64,000 nucleotides of DNA. Origin: Eutreptiella sp. 'Long Island Sound 2002' (taxonomy: Eukaryota > Euglenozoa > Euglenophyceae > Eutreptiales > Eutreptiaceae). Shown piece after piece: positions 1 through 11,936 of the stretch. Position 1 is the first letter of the stretch. Each line of letters opens with the position of its first letter. The stretch is from assembly GCA_964036045.1 (NCBI GenBank), contig OZ038382.1:143790961-143854960 (forward strand), in the 5' to 3' direction. The notes beneath the pieces are model-generated. The model saw only the letters and a list, made by a program, of their open reading frames with translations. It was not told the origin of the DNA and searched no databases. A program made the position numbers and the translations under genes.

Positions 1-769
1 TGTGTTGTACTCGTGTTGTCCCAAGTTCTCATTTGGTCTCATTTTCATCACTCTCTCAAATTCCGCCACTCAAATACTCGCTCCAGGAAAGGGGACAACA
101 GCATCTCTCTGGTCACTTTTGTTCACAGCTGTCATTCAAGGCAAAAGGTACAGGTGATAATAGCGGTTGGAGTGCTGACCGTTTTTTCTGTAAACACTCA
201 GGACAAATTCACTGCATGTTGTACTCACCGTGGATCTGGGTCAACCATCTGGGTAACGAACAATCAAAAGGAGAAATTCTGAGACTGTCAACAACCGTGA
301 GTGGTTCTTCGACAACGACGGAGGCAAAAAACAAACAAATAAACAAAAACACCAGCCCTACATACCTCATGCAGGCACAAAATTTTTTCAGTCTCTTTTT
401 CTTCAGCCGAAAGCACATTTCGCGGTGCAACCGTGCAAAATGAGAACAAATGAGAATCACGACGTTGAGAGGGTGTACGACCATAGGAATCTCTGAGGGC
501 ACGCCAGGATGCCTACTTGGACTGCCAGGCACCAAGATTTGGACTGTTTAAGAGGATGGAAAGTTTGCGAACGCCAGCAATGCGCTGTGTTTAGTGCCAG
601 AGTGCAACTTATTGATAATAGCTAATGTTCTGGGGCAGTCCAACAGGCTTTCGTACCAAAATGGTAATTTGTGGGGTTTTTGCATGGAATTTCTGGCGGC
701 GGCCGGGCAAAATCCGGGCATCTGACTATGAAAACCTCGCCCGGGAAGCTTTTTCCAGTAAAATAAGAG
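1..769. other. Unassigned sequence, no supported gene
   Basis: Mixed-composition DNA with only short open frames on both strands. No domain, RNA fold or repeat boundary could be recognised. It runs into the AC-rich minisatellite at about 770. Confidence 0.4.
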
Positions 770-1420
770 GTGCAACACCCGCACACCCCCACGCCACAGG
801 CGGCCCCCGAGGGAGGACGGGGTGTAAGCGGGGCACACACACAAACACACACACACCCCAGCAACCCAGCCAAGAGGGGCGGAACACAGCCGAAACCCGA
901 GCCCAGCACGCACGCCCACACCACAGACCCCAGCCAGGAATGGCAAGTTACAAGCGGGGCGCCCACACAAACACACACACGCCCCAACACCCCAGCCAGG
1001 AGTGGCCGAGTGCGGCAGCAACCGGGGCCCAAGCACACACTCCCGCACCGCACCCCCAGCCAGTAGGTGCAGGGGACCACGTGGGAAGAGCACACAAACA
1101 CACGCACACCCGAACACCTCCCCTGCAGGTGGCGGGGCGCAGCCAAGACCCGAACTCAAGCACACACGCCCACACCGCGTACCCGAACCGGGAACGGCGG
1201 AGTACAGGCGGAGCGCACACACAGCCACGCACGCCCCAAAAACCTCAAACAAGCATGGTGGGATGCAGGCCGAAACCCAAGCCCAACCGCAAACACCGCG
1301 AACCCCTACCGGGAAAAGAAGGGTGCAACCACAACCCGTACCAAAACACACCCAACCAAGACCCCAACCAGGGCTGGCAGGCTTACCGAAACCAAAACCC
1401 AAGCACAACCCGGACCCAAA
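770..1420. repeat. AC-rich, T-poor minisatellite (copy 1)
   Basis: Degenerate tandem units built around CAGCCAGGAGTGGC-type cores, each followed by runs of CACACAAACACACA and ACCCCAACACC. The monomer is about 65 bp. The plus strand is strongly depleted of T. The same array occurs, longer, at 7850-10125, and both are followed by the same roughly 490-bp module. Long open frames on both strands here follow from the base composition. Confidence 0.75.
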
Positions 1421-1429
1421 CACAAACGG

Positions 1430-1918
1430 CACACAAAAAAAGGAATCCCAGTGTCCAGAGCCCGGGCACTGAGGCAGCCCGTGCCATGCAGGTGACCCGG
1501 CCAAACGAGATCCGGAGCCCGGGGGTAAGGCTGCATCCTAAGCCCAGCGCTGCTTTTGGACTCGTGGCGGAGCGAGCGAAACCCAAGCGTCTCGGAACCC
1601 CAGTACCAAGAACATGCATGCATGCCTTCGGAACAGGATACACCAGGAAGTCCGGTGAACCTCTAGGGTTCCGCCCAAAGGAGGGGACGTGCGCAAGCAC
1701 GGGGGCACACCCTCCCGGCGAGACAAGCACGTCACGCCGTCGGCGATCAGCCCTCTCGGTGTTGCCCGGGGCCGCTTTGTTGGGGGCCACCAGTCAGGTC
1801 TAGCGGGATGTGAGCCGCCCTCTGTCTTCATGCGCGGAGCCTCTTCCTGTCTGTCACAGAGGCAACGCCAGCAGGAACCATGGGGCGCCCCTCCACGACC
1901 GAGTGCATTTACTCACCT
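1430..1918 (+). repeat. Conserved 3' module of minisatellite element (copy 1)
   Basis: This roughly 490-bp segment is closely repeated at 10128-10618. Shared blocks include CCCGTGCCATGCAGGTGACC, a CATGCATGCATGCC stretch and GTTGCCCGGGGCCGCTTTGTT. Both copies end in a run of ACCT units. A constant 3' module with a short-tandem tail suggests the 3' end of a non-LTR-type retroelement whose 5' part is the minisatellite. No coding capacity is evident. Confidence 0.6.
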
Positions 1919-2465
1919 ACCTTTAAAAACCACGGCTCATACCTTCTTTTTCAGGAGCCTTCTACGGTTGCAAAACTTTTTTTGGGGGTGCGCTCCTGTT
2001 GCGCTTGTCTGCGACTTTAGGTTTTGGCCTAGAAATGACAATTTCTAACGTCGTTTCGTCAACTTTTAGCGATTTCACTCCTTAAATTGCTACCCCTTTC
2101 GCCAAACGACCAGATTCACTCCCTGTTGGTACCATTTTCTTTTTTTTTCAGCCCCTGGAGCTTTGTGCCCTCCATTGGGAGTATTGCTCCCCCCTGGCCG
2201 TTGGTCAGGACGTTTACTAAAACGCTGTTTATACAGCGATCGCCGTCCGCATTAGAGCGTTCGACTGTACCCTAGTGGGCAAGCATGTGTGCTCTAGGGA
2301 GGGAGTCCTGGGTTCAAGCCCCACTACCCCCAAAAATTTTACCAAAGGTTGTCGCCTCACACTGGTGACCTTTGAGGAATGCCCCATCGAAGGAACATCA
2401 TGCACTGTACATTACACTGTTTTTCAAGGGTACCTACAGTGTGTTATGCTTCTATGAACTAATGG
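1919..2465. other. Spacer; possible tRNA-derived SINE promoter near 2265-2330
   Basis: No gene is supported. GGGTTCAAGCCCC at about 2312 resembles an RNA polymerase III B box or tRNA T arm, and TAGTGGGCAAGC about 40 bases upstream could be a weak A box. The acceptor arms do not pair, so this is not a functional tRNA. A SINE remnant is the most that can be suggested. Confidence 0.25.
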
Positions 2466-3108
2466 GAGTGTCTTTGGCTGGTTTAATGCATTCTATGAAG
2501 TAACGTTTGGGAAATTTGAGCCTTCTTCCTCGGTCCTACTAGCTTGATCAACTATTAATCCAGGGGGGAGTAAGAAGAACTCACTACCATGTCTTCCTTG
2601 GGGGACTTGATCCAAGCCAAGCCCCCCCTAAAAGCCTTTTGTTGATATTGAGACTAACTTAATCATTTTTATCACTCTTTGAAGTTTAAAGTACACTTTC
2701 TCAAAGTAACTAGGGTTATAACCCTAGCCCCCCATGAAGTTCACCCCTACCACTCAACTGAGCGGAGGTCTCTTCCTTCATGGAGGTAATACCAAAGTAA
2801 AGAATGCACTTCATGCCTGAGGCCTTGTAGGTTAAGCCTAGTGGTCCCCCACCTCAAGACCTCTATACTCAACTGATTCTACCACTTACTGTGGTTCTAC
2901 GTTTGGACTGATTCTGAATTCAGTTGCTTGGCCATGCTGGCCAAGCCATACTCGGTGTCTGGCCTAACTCGTATGCCACAGATTGCTAACCAACTCCATT
3001 TTATCCAAAAGAGTGCACATGAATTGCTTGGTGCTACCTTGGAGGCCTGGGCCATGCCAATTCGCGCATAAAAATCATTTGTTTTATCCATTTGTGATTG
3101 AATCTATG
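2466..3108. repeat. Dispersed repeat E, copy 1, left part
   Basis: Matches 10619-11250 almost base for base over several hundred bases, for example the blocks CTTGATCAACTA, AGCCCCCCCTAAAAGCCTTT and TCATGGAGGTAATACCAAA. No coding frame is conserved between the copies. It may be a non-coding transposon or an old segmental duplication. It resumes after the insertion at 3125-4032. Confidence 0.7.
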
Positions 3109-3124
3109 TACTTAAGCCTGCTTT
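3109..3124. repeat. 16-bp target-site duplication, left copy
   Basis: TACTTAAGCCTGCTTT is repeated exactly at 4033-4048. The related copy E2 has only one such sequence, at about 11238, so it serves as an empty site. Confidence 0.8.
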
Positions 3125-4032
3125 TTTATTTTTGGCATGGCGGTTTCCCGCCCAAAGTGTAACAATAAACTGAGTTCAGTGCTGGGTGGGTGGCAGTGAC
3201 ATAGGGGTCCCCCATGCTAATCCGCCATTTCCCTAATTTACAGAGTAAATGAACACTGAAGTGCCGGAAAAAAACTGAGTACCTGAATTCCTGCCCTGAA
3301 AAATTGAAGGTGCAATGCACTGCCCTAATGGCACCAGAGGCTTGCAAAAATTCTAGGAGGCCACACAGTGGCTGGCTGCAGGGACCTGAAACCTCAGTTG
3401 AAAGTCCTGCTGCTCAGAAAATCCTGCTGTTATGTGTGGACTTCTAGCAATGTGGTCGTGGTGGAAATGACTTGTTGTGCCAATGTTAAAAAGAAAACGA
3501 AAATGCAAAGAAAAACCAACCGTATCCTCACTCCACCCTGCAGGGCATGCACTGGACCATTGATGCAAAGAAACCATTTATCACAGCATCCCTCAGTGTC
3601 TCATGGTGTCTGCGGCGATGGAAGCTTGAAGTACAGCAGTGCCGGGTGTTGGTCTTGAACTCTAATGTATCAGATTGATTGAGAGATAGTGTATTTACGG
3701 CGTCTGAGAAGTAGTTCGGCATGTCGTGCAGAGAATGGCTTCGATTCTTCAAGTGAGTCATTGGCGAGTTGCCAAGCATCCCAAAAGGCATCGTTGTGAT
3801 TGTCATTGTGGATCGCTTGTTGCAGTTTTTGGAGTAATCTTTGATCTTTGAATGCCCAATCATCTAATGAACAGTACTTGGTAGGGATCCCTGCTTGGTC
3901 GTGTGCTTGATGATTTTTCTGATGTTCGAAGAATTCAGTATCGTTGCCTCCCATGAATTCGTAGTCTCTCTGGGCATCCGTTTGTTGCTTGTCAGCGTGG
4001 TAGCCGTCGTACTCGTCTTCGGAGTCATCTCA
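3125..4032 (-). mobile_element. 5'-truncated retrocopy (processed-pseudogene-like insertion)
   Basis: This 908-bp block interrupts repeat E and is bounded by a 16-bp direct repeat. On the minus strand it reads 5' to 3' as a protein-coding tail, a long untranslated stretch and an A-rich end (CCAAAAATAAA) abutting the duplication. A long target duplication, an A-rich 3' end and 5' truncation are hallmarks of LINE-mediated retrotransposition of an mRNA. The parent gene is not known. A LINE or SINE fragment of unknown family is the alternative. Confidence 0.6.
3670..4029 (-). pseudogene. Coding remnant in the retrocopy (C-terminal 119 residues)
   Basis: An open frame runs from the truncated 5' edge of the insertion to a TGA. 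It starts with an acidic stretch (DDSEDEYDGY), passes through a polar Gln/His/Asp-rich middle (CSLDDWAFKDQRLLQKLQ) and ends in a basic RRRKY segment. There is no start codon at the edge, as expected for a truncated copy. I do not recognise the family. The roughly 545 bases downstream on the same strand look like a 3' untranslated region. It is probably not expressed as a protein. Confidence 0.4.
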
Positions 4033-4048
4033 TACTTAAGCCTGCTTT
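4033..4048. repeat. 16-bp target-site duplication, right copy
   Basis: Exact second copy of TACTTAAGCCTGCTTT. Repeat E continues directly after it, in register with E2. Confidence 0.8.
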
Positions 4049-4640
4049 GTCTGTCTGCAGCCCTTCCGTGATGCACTGGATTTCAAAACTATTCATTGAT
4101 TCGATGCACATCCTGTTCTTGCTCTACGTGCTGCTTTGGTCCTGTTTTTCAACACCAAAACTTGCAGGATTTCATCAAAACCATTAGGGCATAAACCAAG
4201 GATATCCCCCTCCCAGTGAAGGGCAAAAACTATTCCGGTTGGAACCTTTTGGCCAACAAATGCCTTTTTCTGACCCTCAAACCACTGTTTTCTGCCCAGG
4301 ATCTTGAGCGACGACTGTTGCCGTTGCCTGCCTTTCTGTGAAGTTTTGAGAATATATTTCCTGATTTTTTAAGAATTTAATTGTTTTAGGTATGGAAACA
4401 TTAATCTCAAGAATATCCGCATCGTACGGCACCAAGCTGGCATGTATCCGTGAGGGTCAATTTTAGCGTTAGACGGTTAGTGTTAGATTTGTTTGAAATC
4501 GCTGAAGCGCTTTTGGATTTAGATCATAAGCACACATTGTCGCACAGGAGTCAGACGGCCCGCCGCCGACGGAATGCGAATAGACAGCGCTCCTCTCAAT
4601 CCTGACGCTACACAGCTGGATGTAGAACCACACCATTACC
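4049..4640. repeat. Dispersed repeat E, copy 1, right part
   Basis: Matches first 11250-11426 and then 14892-15330, for example GTTTTTCAACACCAAAACTT, GCGACGACTGTTGCCGT and TTTAATTGTTTTAGGTAT. The jump in the second copy marks the insertion at 11427-14891. Similarity fades just after CTACACAGCTGGATGT. Confidence 0.7.
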
Positions 4641-5284
4641 CCCATAGGAGCTGTCGCGCGCGCTGGTGTCCTGTGCCTGAATTATGTAAAAAGATGAGTA
4701 AAACAGGACGGAAAACCTTTCTCAATATCTGAAAATAAAGCAAATTATCATAAAAAGCCCTTAGGCCACAAAGCACGCTGCGAAACGCGTAAAAACGCGA
4801 CGGAAAATTTTTCGACCACAGATAGGCGAATTGTCAAAGCCGTAAGCAACGTAACGCTCCTAGGAGCATAATGCCGTCCCCCTCATCGTCTAACTAGCCA
4901 TAGGCGCGAAGAAAAACGCCCCGCGAGCAGCGCGTAAAACTCGAAGCATTTTCGTAGCTAGCCACGACCCCTCGCGTCCCACCCTGTCGCCTTTTTCTTA
5001 TTCTTCTCCATGTACCCCCCTCCCCACTCCTTGTACCCATGACTCCCTCTGCCCTGCAGCTCAGGCGGCGGCCATTGGGGAAAGCCGTAAACCCCTAGCA
5101 ATGAACGCCAACAAATTTAACGCTCACCACCTCAAGTACGAGCCCACAAACACCAGAGCATCGCCGCCAACGACAGCTAGCATGTAACTCAGCACAAAGT
5201 ACATGGTCTTGTTGGTCGCGGGTGTGTTGGGTTGTGTATCATTTTTTTTCTTTTCAAGAAAAAAAAGAAAGAAACTTTTACGTG
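4641..5284. other. Spacer without recognised features
   Basis: Both strands are broken by frequent stops. I saw no repeat shared with other parts of the window and no RNA fold. Confidence 0.4.
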
Positions 5285-7300
5285 TTTTGCAGCGGTTTTA
5301 AGAGAAAAAAGCAACAGCAAGCACACACAGCACCGCAAAAAGTCACCAGAACACGACAGCACAGCACCACGGACCAGCACAGCACCACAGGACACAACAC
5401 AGGGGAGCAGGGCGCCATTGCAAGCCGACCGACCACAGGGAAGCACACCAGGACACACACAGCAGAAAGTGCAGCGGCGGGAAACAAACAACAGGCACAG
5501 GCAACGCCGCAAACAGACAGCAGAGCACAACAGCACACCAACACATGACAGCACAGCACCACAGAACACAACACAGGGGATCGGAGCACCAAGACACACC
5601 ACACGAAACCACAGGCCAGCGAGCCACGCGGCCAGACAGGGACAGCACCACCGAAACACGACACCAGGAGACACCAGGACACAACAGAGGACAGCCAAGC
5701 CCAACAGCAAACACGCAAACACAAGAGGCAACAACATGAAACACCAGCCAGCGTCAGAGGGGCGAGAGAGCACTGCACACAGAGCAACGGCACAGGCAGA
5801 CCAACACAGCACCACACAAGAGGCGCCACAAAAAGGGAGACGCCCAGAATAACGGCACAAGGAACGACAGCACCCGGACCACAGGCATTACAGCAGGACG
5901 ACACAGCACCGCGCCCAAAGACAGACAGAGCACAAAAACCCGCCACAGCAGCGGACGAGGCAAGACGCGACCGAAGCAACGCAACGAAACAAACAACACA
6001 GCACAGAACCAAGAGACGCACTACAGCACGGCAGAGCACCAAACGGCAAAGCGCAGCAGAAGCCAGCACAAGAAGGCAACGCGACAGGGCCACGCAGAAC
6101 AGCAGGACGCACCACAGCGGAGCACCGCACAGACTAAAACAGCCCGGAACACCACAGAAAGGCAACGAACAACGCAAAAAATAAAACAAGCAGAGAACAC
6201 AGCAGCACCCGACAGCAGAACACAACAAGAACAGCACAACAGACCCAACACAACACCACGCCAGACAGCAAGGCCCAAGAATCCAGCCCAACACAACCGC
6301 GCCACACAGCACCAGGCAAAACACACAACATACCCCAGACAAGAGCAGCACACGACACGGCACACGACAATGCACAACACAGGGCACCACAACCAGGCGG
6401 GGGGGGGGGAGCACAACCAGCACAAAACCCCCCCCACCCAAAAAAAACAACGGCGCGCAGCACACGGGGAGGGGGAGGGGGGGGGCGGACACCACCACAC
6501 GGCACAGCACAACCGGGCAAAAGGCCAAACCAAAGAGACCACCACACACCTACTTAAGGCGGAACAGCACGACAAGACCCGGCGCAACAGGGCAACCCCA
6601 CCACAGCACCCAAGGGCAACAACAGGCCGCAAACGCCGCAAATCAAGACCAGAGGACAAAGCATCCAAACAGAACACCAGATGCAGCACGGGGGAGGAAA
6701 ACGCCGCCAGCACGGCGCCACCAGACACGCGCAGCACAACAGGCAACAGCACACAGAGAGCGGGCACAACCAGGGAGCACCAAACGACACAGACCCGCTT
6801 CCCGCCGGGGCACAACGGCAACAGCAACACACACCAGCACACCCCACAGCTCAAGACAAACAAACGGACCCCGCATCGCACAACCGGTACACCACAGAAG
6901 AAAAAAACAGGGAAGCGGAAAAGAAAACAAACAAACAAAACGCCGCAAAGAAAGAACAAAGGAAAAGCAGGAGAAACAAAAACGAGGCGGGGGGGGTGGC
7001 AAAAAAAAAGAAGAAGAAAACGAAGGGGGGGGGGGCAGGGGGACAGCAAAACGCAAGGCCCAAGACACTCCGGGCCGGAAATCACGGAACGCCAGAGACA
7101 AAGGGGGCACACAAACGGAAGAAAAAAAACAAAACACAGCAACAACCACAAACCGGGCAACCCGAGCCCGGAGGGGGCCTAAAAAAGAAGAAGGACAAAG
7201 CAGCCACACGAAAAGGTGAGGCGCAGCAAAACGCGCCCGGTAGGCCGGCCCGCCCGACCCGGCCAAGAGGGGCACGCACACGCACACACGCGGGGGACCC
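5285..7300. repeat. T-depleted low-complexity tract
   Basis: About 2 kb in which the plus strand is almost free of T. It starts as AC/AG-rich irregular repeats (CAGCACCACAGGACACAAC-like) and passes from about 6390 into purine-rich runs, with G and A homopolymers of ten or so bases at 6399-6480 and 7000-7035. Because all stop codons contain T and A, such DNA stays open in several frames on both strands. The long Arg/Thr/Gln-rich and Cys-rich frames here are composition artefacts. It may be the 5' extension of the minisatellite element that follows. Confidence 0.7.
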
Positions 7301-7849
7301 GGGCCTGGCGTCCTCCGACCCGAAAGAGGCAGTGTCGGCGTCCACACGAGACAGCCCCGGTGCACCGGCAAAGTCCCCCGTCGAAATACGGGCGGTACGG
7401 GAAACGGGACGCGTCAGTGACCGGGTCCAGACACGCAAACACCGCGGCGTACGCACCCCAAGACCGACGCCAGAGGGACCTGCCATCAACAACCCCATCG
7501 CGGGGACCCAAACGGGTACCACGCGGAGCCAGCTGAGTGCTGCTGCCTGTGCAGCAGCTAGCGGCAGGCACAAAGAGCCCGGTTCTCGGCCGGGGTGGAG
7601 AAAGGCACCACAGCGTCAGGAAAGCTGACCGGATCGCCGAGAGCAACTGAACCGGACGAGGCGCGGCGCACCAACGCGGGGCCCCGAGGCACGCCAGAGA
7701 GGCACGCTGCTGGCCACAACCCCGGCACAAGGACCAGTGCCAAGCAACAACGGCGACCGGGTGCCGGAAATCCGGGCAGCGCGCACAACCCGCAACTAAT
7801 CACGGCACAGGAACGGGTGTCAGGCAACACCCAACCGACACACCACGAA

Positions 7850-10125
7850 CCCCAGCCAGGGATGGCGGGGTACAAGCGGAGCGCGCACATCGACAGACAC
7901 ACCAGCCAGCCAGCCAGCCAGGAGTGCCGGGGCGCAGCCAAAACCCGAGCCCAAGCACACAAACACACGCCGCACACCCCAGCCAGGAGTGGCGGGGTAC
8001 AAGCGGAGCGCGCACACAAACACACACACACACACCCACGACCCAACCAGCAGCCGCGGGGCGCAGCTGAAACCAGAGCCCAAGCACATACACCCACACC
8101 GCAAGCCCCAGCCAGAAGTGGAGGGATACAAGCAGACCACACACACAAACACACACAAACCCTAACACCCCAGCCAGGACTGGCCGGGCGCAACATAGAC
8201 CCGAGCCCAAGCACACACACCCAAACCGCACACCCCAGCCAGGAGTGGCGGGGTACAGGAGGAGCGCGCACACAAACACAGACACAACCCAACACACAAG
8301 CCAGGAGTGGCGGGGTACAGGAGGAGCGCGCACGCAAACACATACACACCCCAACACCCCAGCCAGAAGTGGCGGGGCACAGCCAAAAACCCAAGTCCAA
8401 GCACACACACCCACACTTCACACCCGAGCTAGGAGTGGCGGGGTACAAATGGAGCGCGCACACGGACACACACAGACCCGAGCACACCAGCCAGGAGTGG
8501 CGGGACGCAGCCAAAAAGCCGAGCCCAAGCACACATACCCACACCGCACACCTAAGCCAGGAGTGGCGGGGTACAGGAGGAGAGCGCACACAAACAAACA
8601 CACACACCCCAACCACCCAGCCAGGAGGGGCGGGGCGCAGCCAAAATCGGAGCAGAAGCACACACATCGACGCCGCACACCCCAGCCAGGAGTGGCGGGG
8701 TACAAGCGGAGCTCGCACACAAAAACACACAGACCCCAACACCCCGGCCAGGGGTGGCCGAGCGCAGCGTAAACCAGAGCCCAAGCACACACACCCACAC
8801 CGCACGCCCGAGCTGGGACTGGCGGGGTAGAAGCGGGGCGCACACACAAACACACACAGACCACAACACCCCAGGCAGGAGTGGCGTGCCGCGGCCGAAG
8901 ACAGAGCCCAGGCACACACACCCACACCGCACAACCCAGCCAGGAAAGGCGGCGTACAGGAGGAGCGCACACACAAACACACACACCACAACACCCCAGC
9001 CAGGAGTGGCGGGGCGCAGCCAAAACCCGAGCCCAAGCACACACACCCACACCGCACACCCCAGCCAGGAGTGGCGGGGTACAGGAGGAGCGCGCACACC
9101 AACACACACACACACCCCAACACACGAGCCAGGAGGGGCGGGGTACAGGACGAGCGCGCACACAAACACGCACACACCCCACCACCCAAGCCAGGAGCAG
9201 CAGGGCGCATCCGAAACCTGAGCCCAAGCACACACACCCACATCGCAGCTCCAGCCAGGAGTGGCGGGGTACAAGCGGGGCGCGCACACAAACACACACA
9301 GACTGCAACACCCCAGGCAGGAGTGGCGGGGCGCAGCCGAAAACAGAGCCCAAGCACACACACCCACCCCGCACACCCCAGCCAGGAGTGGCAGGGTACA
9401 GGACGAGCGCGCACACAAACACACACACACACACCCCAACACCCCAGCCAGAAGTGGCGGGGCGCAGCCAAAACCCGGGCCAAAGCACAAACAGCCACGC
9501 CGCACACCCCACCAAGTTTTTGCAGGATACAAGCGGAGCGCGCACACAAACACACACACATCCCAACACCCCAGCCAGGAGTGGCGGGGCGCAGCCAAAA
9601 CGCCAGCCCAAGCACACACACCCACACCGAACGCCCCAGCCAGAAGTGGCGGGGTACAACCGGAGCGCGCACACAAACACACACACACCCCAAAAAGCCC
9701 AGCATGGAGTGGCGGGGAGCAGCCAAAACCTGAGCCAAAGCACACACAGGAACACCGCACACCCCAGCCTGGAGTGGCGGGGTACAAGTCAAGCGCACAC
9801 ACAAACACACACAGATCCCAACACCCCAGCCAGGAGTGGCGTGGCACAGCCAAACCCTGGGCCCAAGCACACACACCGACACGGCACAACCGAGCCAGGA
9901 ATGGCGGGATACAGGCGGAGCGCGCACACAACCACACACATCCCAAAGCCCTAGGCAGGAATGGCGGGGTGCAAGCCAAAACCCGAACCCAACCGCACAC
10001 GCCACGAACCCCAGCCAGGAATGGTGGCGCGAAACCAAACCCGTACCCAAGCAAAAACACCCAAGACCGCAGCCAGGAGTGGCGGGGTTGCCGCGAAACC
10101 CAAATCCAAACACAAGCACCACACA
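7850..10125. repeat. AC-rich, T-poor minisatellite (copy 2, about 130-bp dimers)
   Basis: A tandem array of about 65-bp monomers that alternate in two types. Type 1 carries GGAGTGGCGGGGTACA then GCGCGCACACAAACACACA. Type 2 carries GGAGTGGCGGGGCGCAGCC then AAGCACACACACCCACACCG. The higher-order period is therefore about 130 bp, with roughly 17 dimers. Units are degenerate and the T-poor strand is constant throughout. No protein-coding role is supported. Confidence 0.85.
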
Positions 10126-10127
10126 AA

Positions 10128-10618
10128 AGTAGGAAACCCAGTGTCCATAGCCCCGGCACTGAGGCAGCCCGTGCCATGCAGGTGACCCGGACAAACGAGG
10201 TCCGGAGACCGGGGGTAAAGCTGCATCCTAAGGCCTGCGCTGCTTTGGGAGTCGAGGCCGAGCGTGCGACACCGAAGCACCTCGGAACCCCAGTACCAGG
10301 AGCATGCATGCATGCCTTCGGAACGGGATGAGCAAGGAAGTCCAGTGAACCTCTAGGGTTCCGCCCAAAGGAGCAGACGTGCGCAAGCACGGGGGCACAC
10401 CCTCCCGGCATGACAAGTACGGCACGCTGGCGGCGATCAGCCCTCCCGGTGTTGCCCGGGGCCGCTTTGTTGGGGTCCATCAGGCAGGTCTAGCGGGATG
10501 TAAGTCGCCTCCCCCTCTTCGAGCGCTGAGCCTCCTCCTTTTCGTCACAGCGGCAACGCCAGCGGGAACCATGGGGCGCCTCTCCACAACCGAGTGCACC
10601 TACCTACCCTACCTACCT
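10128..10618 (+). repeat. Conserved 3' module of minisatellite element (copy 2)
   Basis: Close copy of 1430-1918, placed in the same position after the minisatellite. It ends in CACCTACCTACCCTACCT, after which repeat E2 starts. The abutment on E2 suggests that the minisatellite element was inserted into E2 and that the ACCT run is its 3' tail. I could not find the left target duplication. Confidence 0.6.
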
Positions 10619-11426
10619 GCATTTTCTGAGGTAATTTCGGGGAAATTTGACCCTTCTTCCTTGGTCCTACTCGCTTGATCAACTAGTACTCCGGGGGTGA
10701 GTGGGAAATAGTCAATACCATCTCTTCCATGGGGGACTTGATCTAGGCCAAGCCCCCCCTAAAAGCCTTTTGTTCATGTTGAGACTAACTTAATCATTTT
10801 TATCACTCTTTTGAAGTTTAAAGTACACTTTCTTAAAGTAACTAGGGTTAGAACCCTAGCCCCCATGAAGTTCACCCCTACCACTCAACTGAGCGGAGGT
10901 ATCTTCCTTCATGGAGGTAATACCAAAATAAAGTAGGCACTTCATGCCTAAGGCCTTGTAGGTTAAGCCTAGCTGTCCCCCACCTCAAGACCCCTATACT
11001 CAACTGATTCTAAACTTATTGTGGTTCTACGTTTTAACTGATTCTCAATTCAGTTGCTTTGCCATGCTGGCCAAGCCATATCCTGTGTCTGGCCCTAACT
11101 CCTATGCCCCAGATTCCTAACCAACTCCTTTTTATCCAACGAGTGCACATGAGATGCTTGGTGCTACCTTGGAGGCCTGGGTCATGCCAATCTTCACATA
11201 AAAATCATTTGTTTTATCCATTTGTGATTGAATCTTTGTACTTAAGCCTGCTTTGTCGATCTGCAGCCCTTCTGTGATACACTGGATCTCAAAGATATTC
11301 ATTGATTTGATCCACATCCTGTTCTTGCTCTACTTGCTGCTTTGGTCCTGTTTTTCAACACCAAAACTTGCAGGATTTCATCAAAATGAACGGGGCATAA
11401 ACCAAGGATATGTTTCTCCCAGGGCA
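10619..11426. repeat. Dispersed repeat E, copy 2, left part
   Basis: Counterpart of 2466-3124 and 4033-4220. It keeps the empty site for the retrocopy at 3125-4032. It is interrupted at 11426 by a 3.5-kb insertion. Confidence 0.7.
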
Positions 11427-11936
11427 AACAAGCCGGCCATGAGGCGGCTGAAACAACTGTGCACCAACAAAACCAATGCAGCAGCAACGACGTGACCATA
11501 AAGAGACCACACGCAAGCCGGCCAACACGGAACAAGCGGAGGGGCCCCCACAAGATGGGGAAGGGCAGTGTGCAGGCTGCGATCGCCTTTAAAGGGTATC
11601 TGTCGGACGTGGAAGTCTGATTGCACAATATGCACGTGCATGATCAGATATTTTTATCAAAGAACGATGAGCATGTTGAGGAAATTTGAATGAAGCAATG
11701 ATACATGATATGTTGTGCAGCATGTGTAAAATTAGGATTAAATGAATCCTTTGTCTTTTGTGCTTGGTCTGGCTTTTCCTTTGCTGGTGCGAAGCACCAT
11801 CAAAAGACAAGCCTTATTACGTTTTTAGCCTTTTTCGGGTCACCTTTCTATGTCGGAAATTGAGCCGGGCGGTGATGGACAAAAGCAAAAACACTCCTTT
11901 GCCTTGTGCTTAAGCTAGCAGCGCAAGGACAGGGAA

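Noticed and set aside
2263-2335. tRNA gene
   Set aside because: Only a B-box-like segment is present. Acceptor and D arms do not pair.
5189-7160. Overlapping long frames on both strands in the low-complexity tract
   Set aside because: Open because of base composition. No motif, no start context, and the homopolymer runs give simple Lys/Arg/Gly or Cys/Val/Leu tracts.
7558-10194. Minus-strand Cys/Leu-rich frame of 878 codons
   Set aside because: It lies fully in the T-poor minisatellite. With T rare on plus, A is rare on minus, so stops (all contain A) are rare. The peptide only repeats the minisatellite period.
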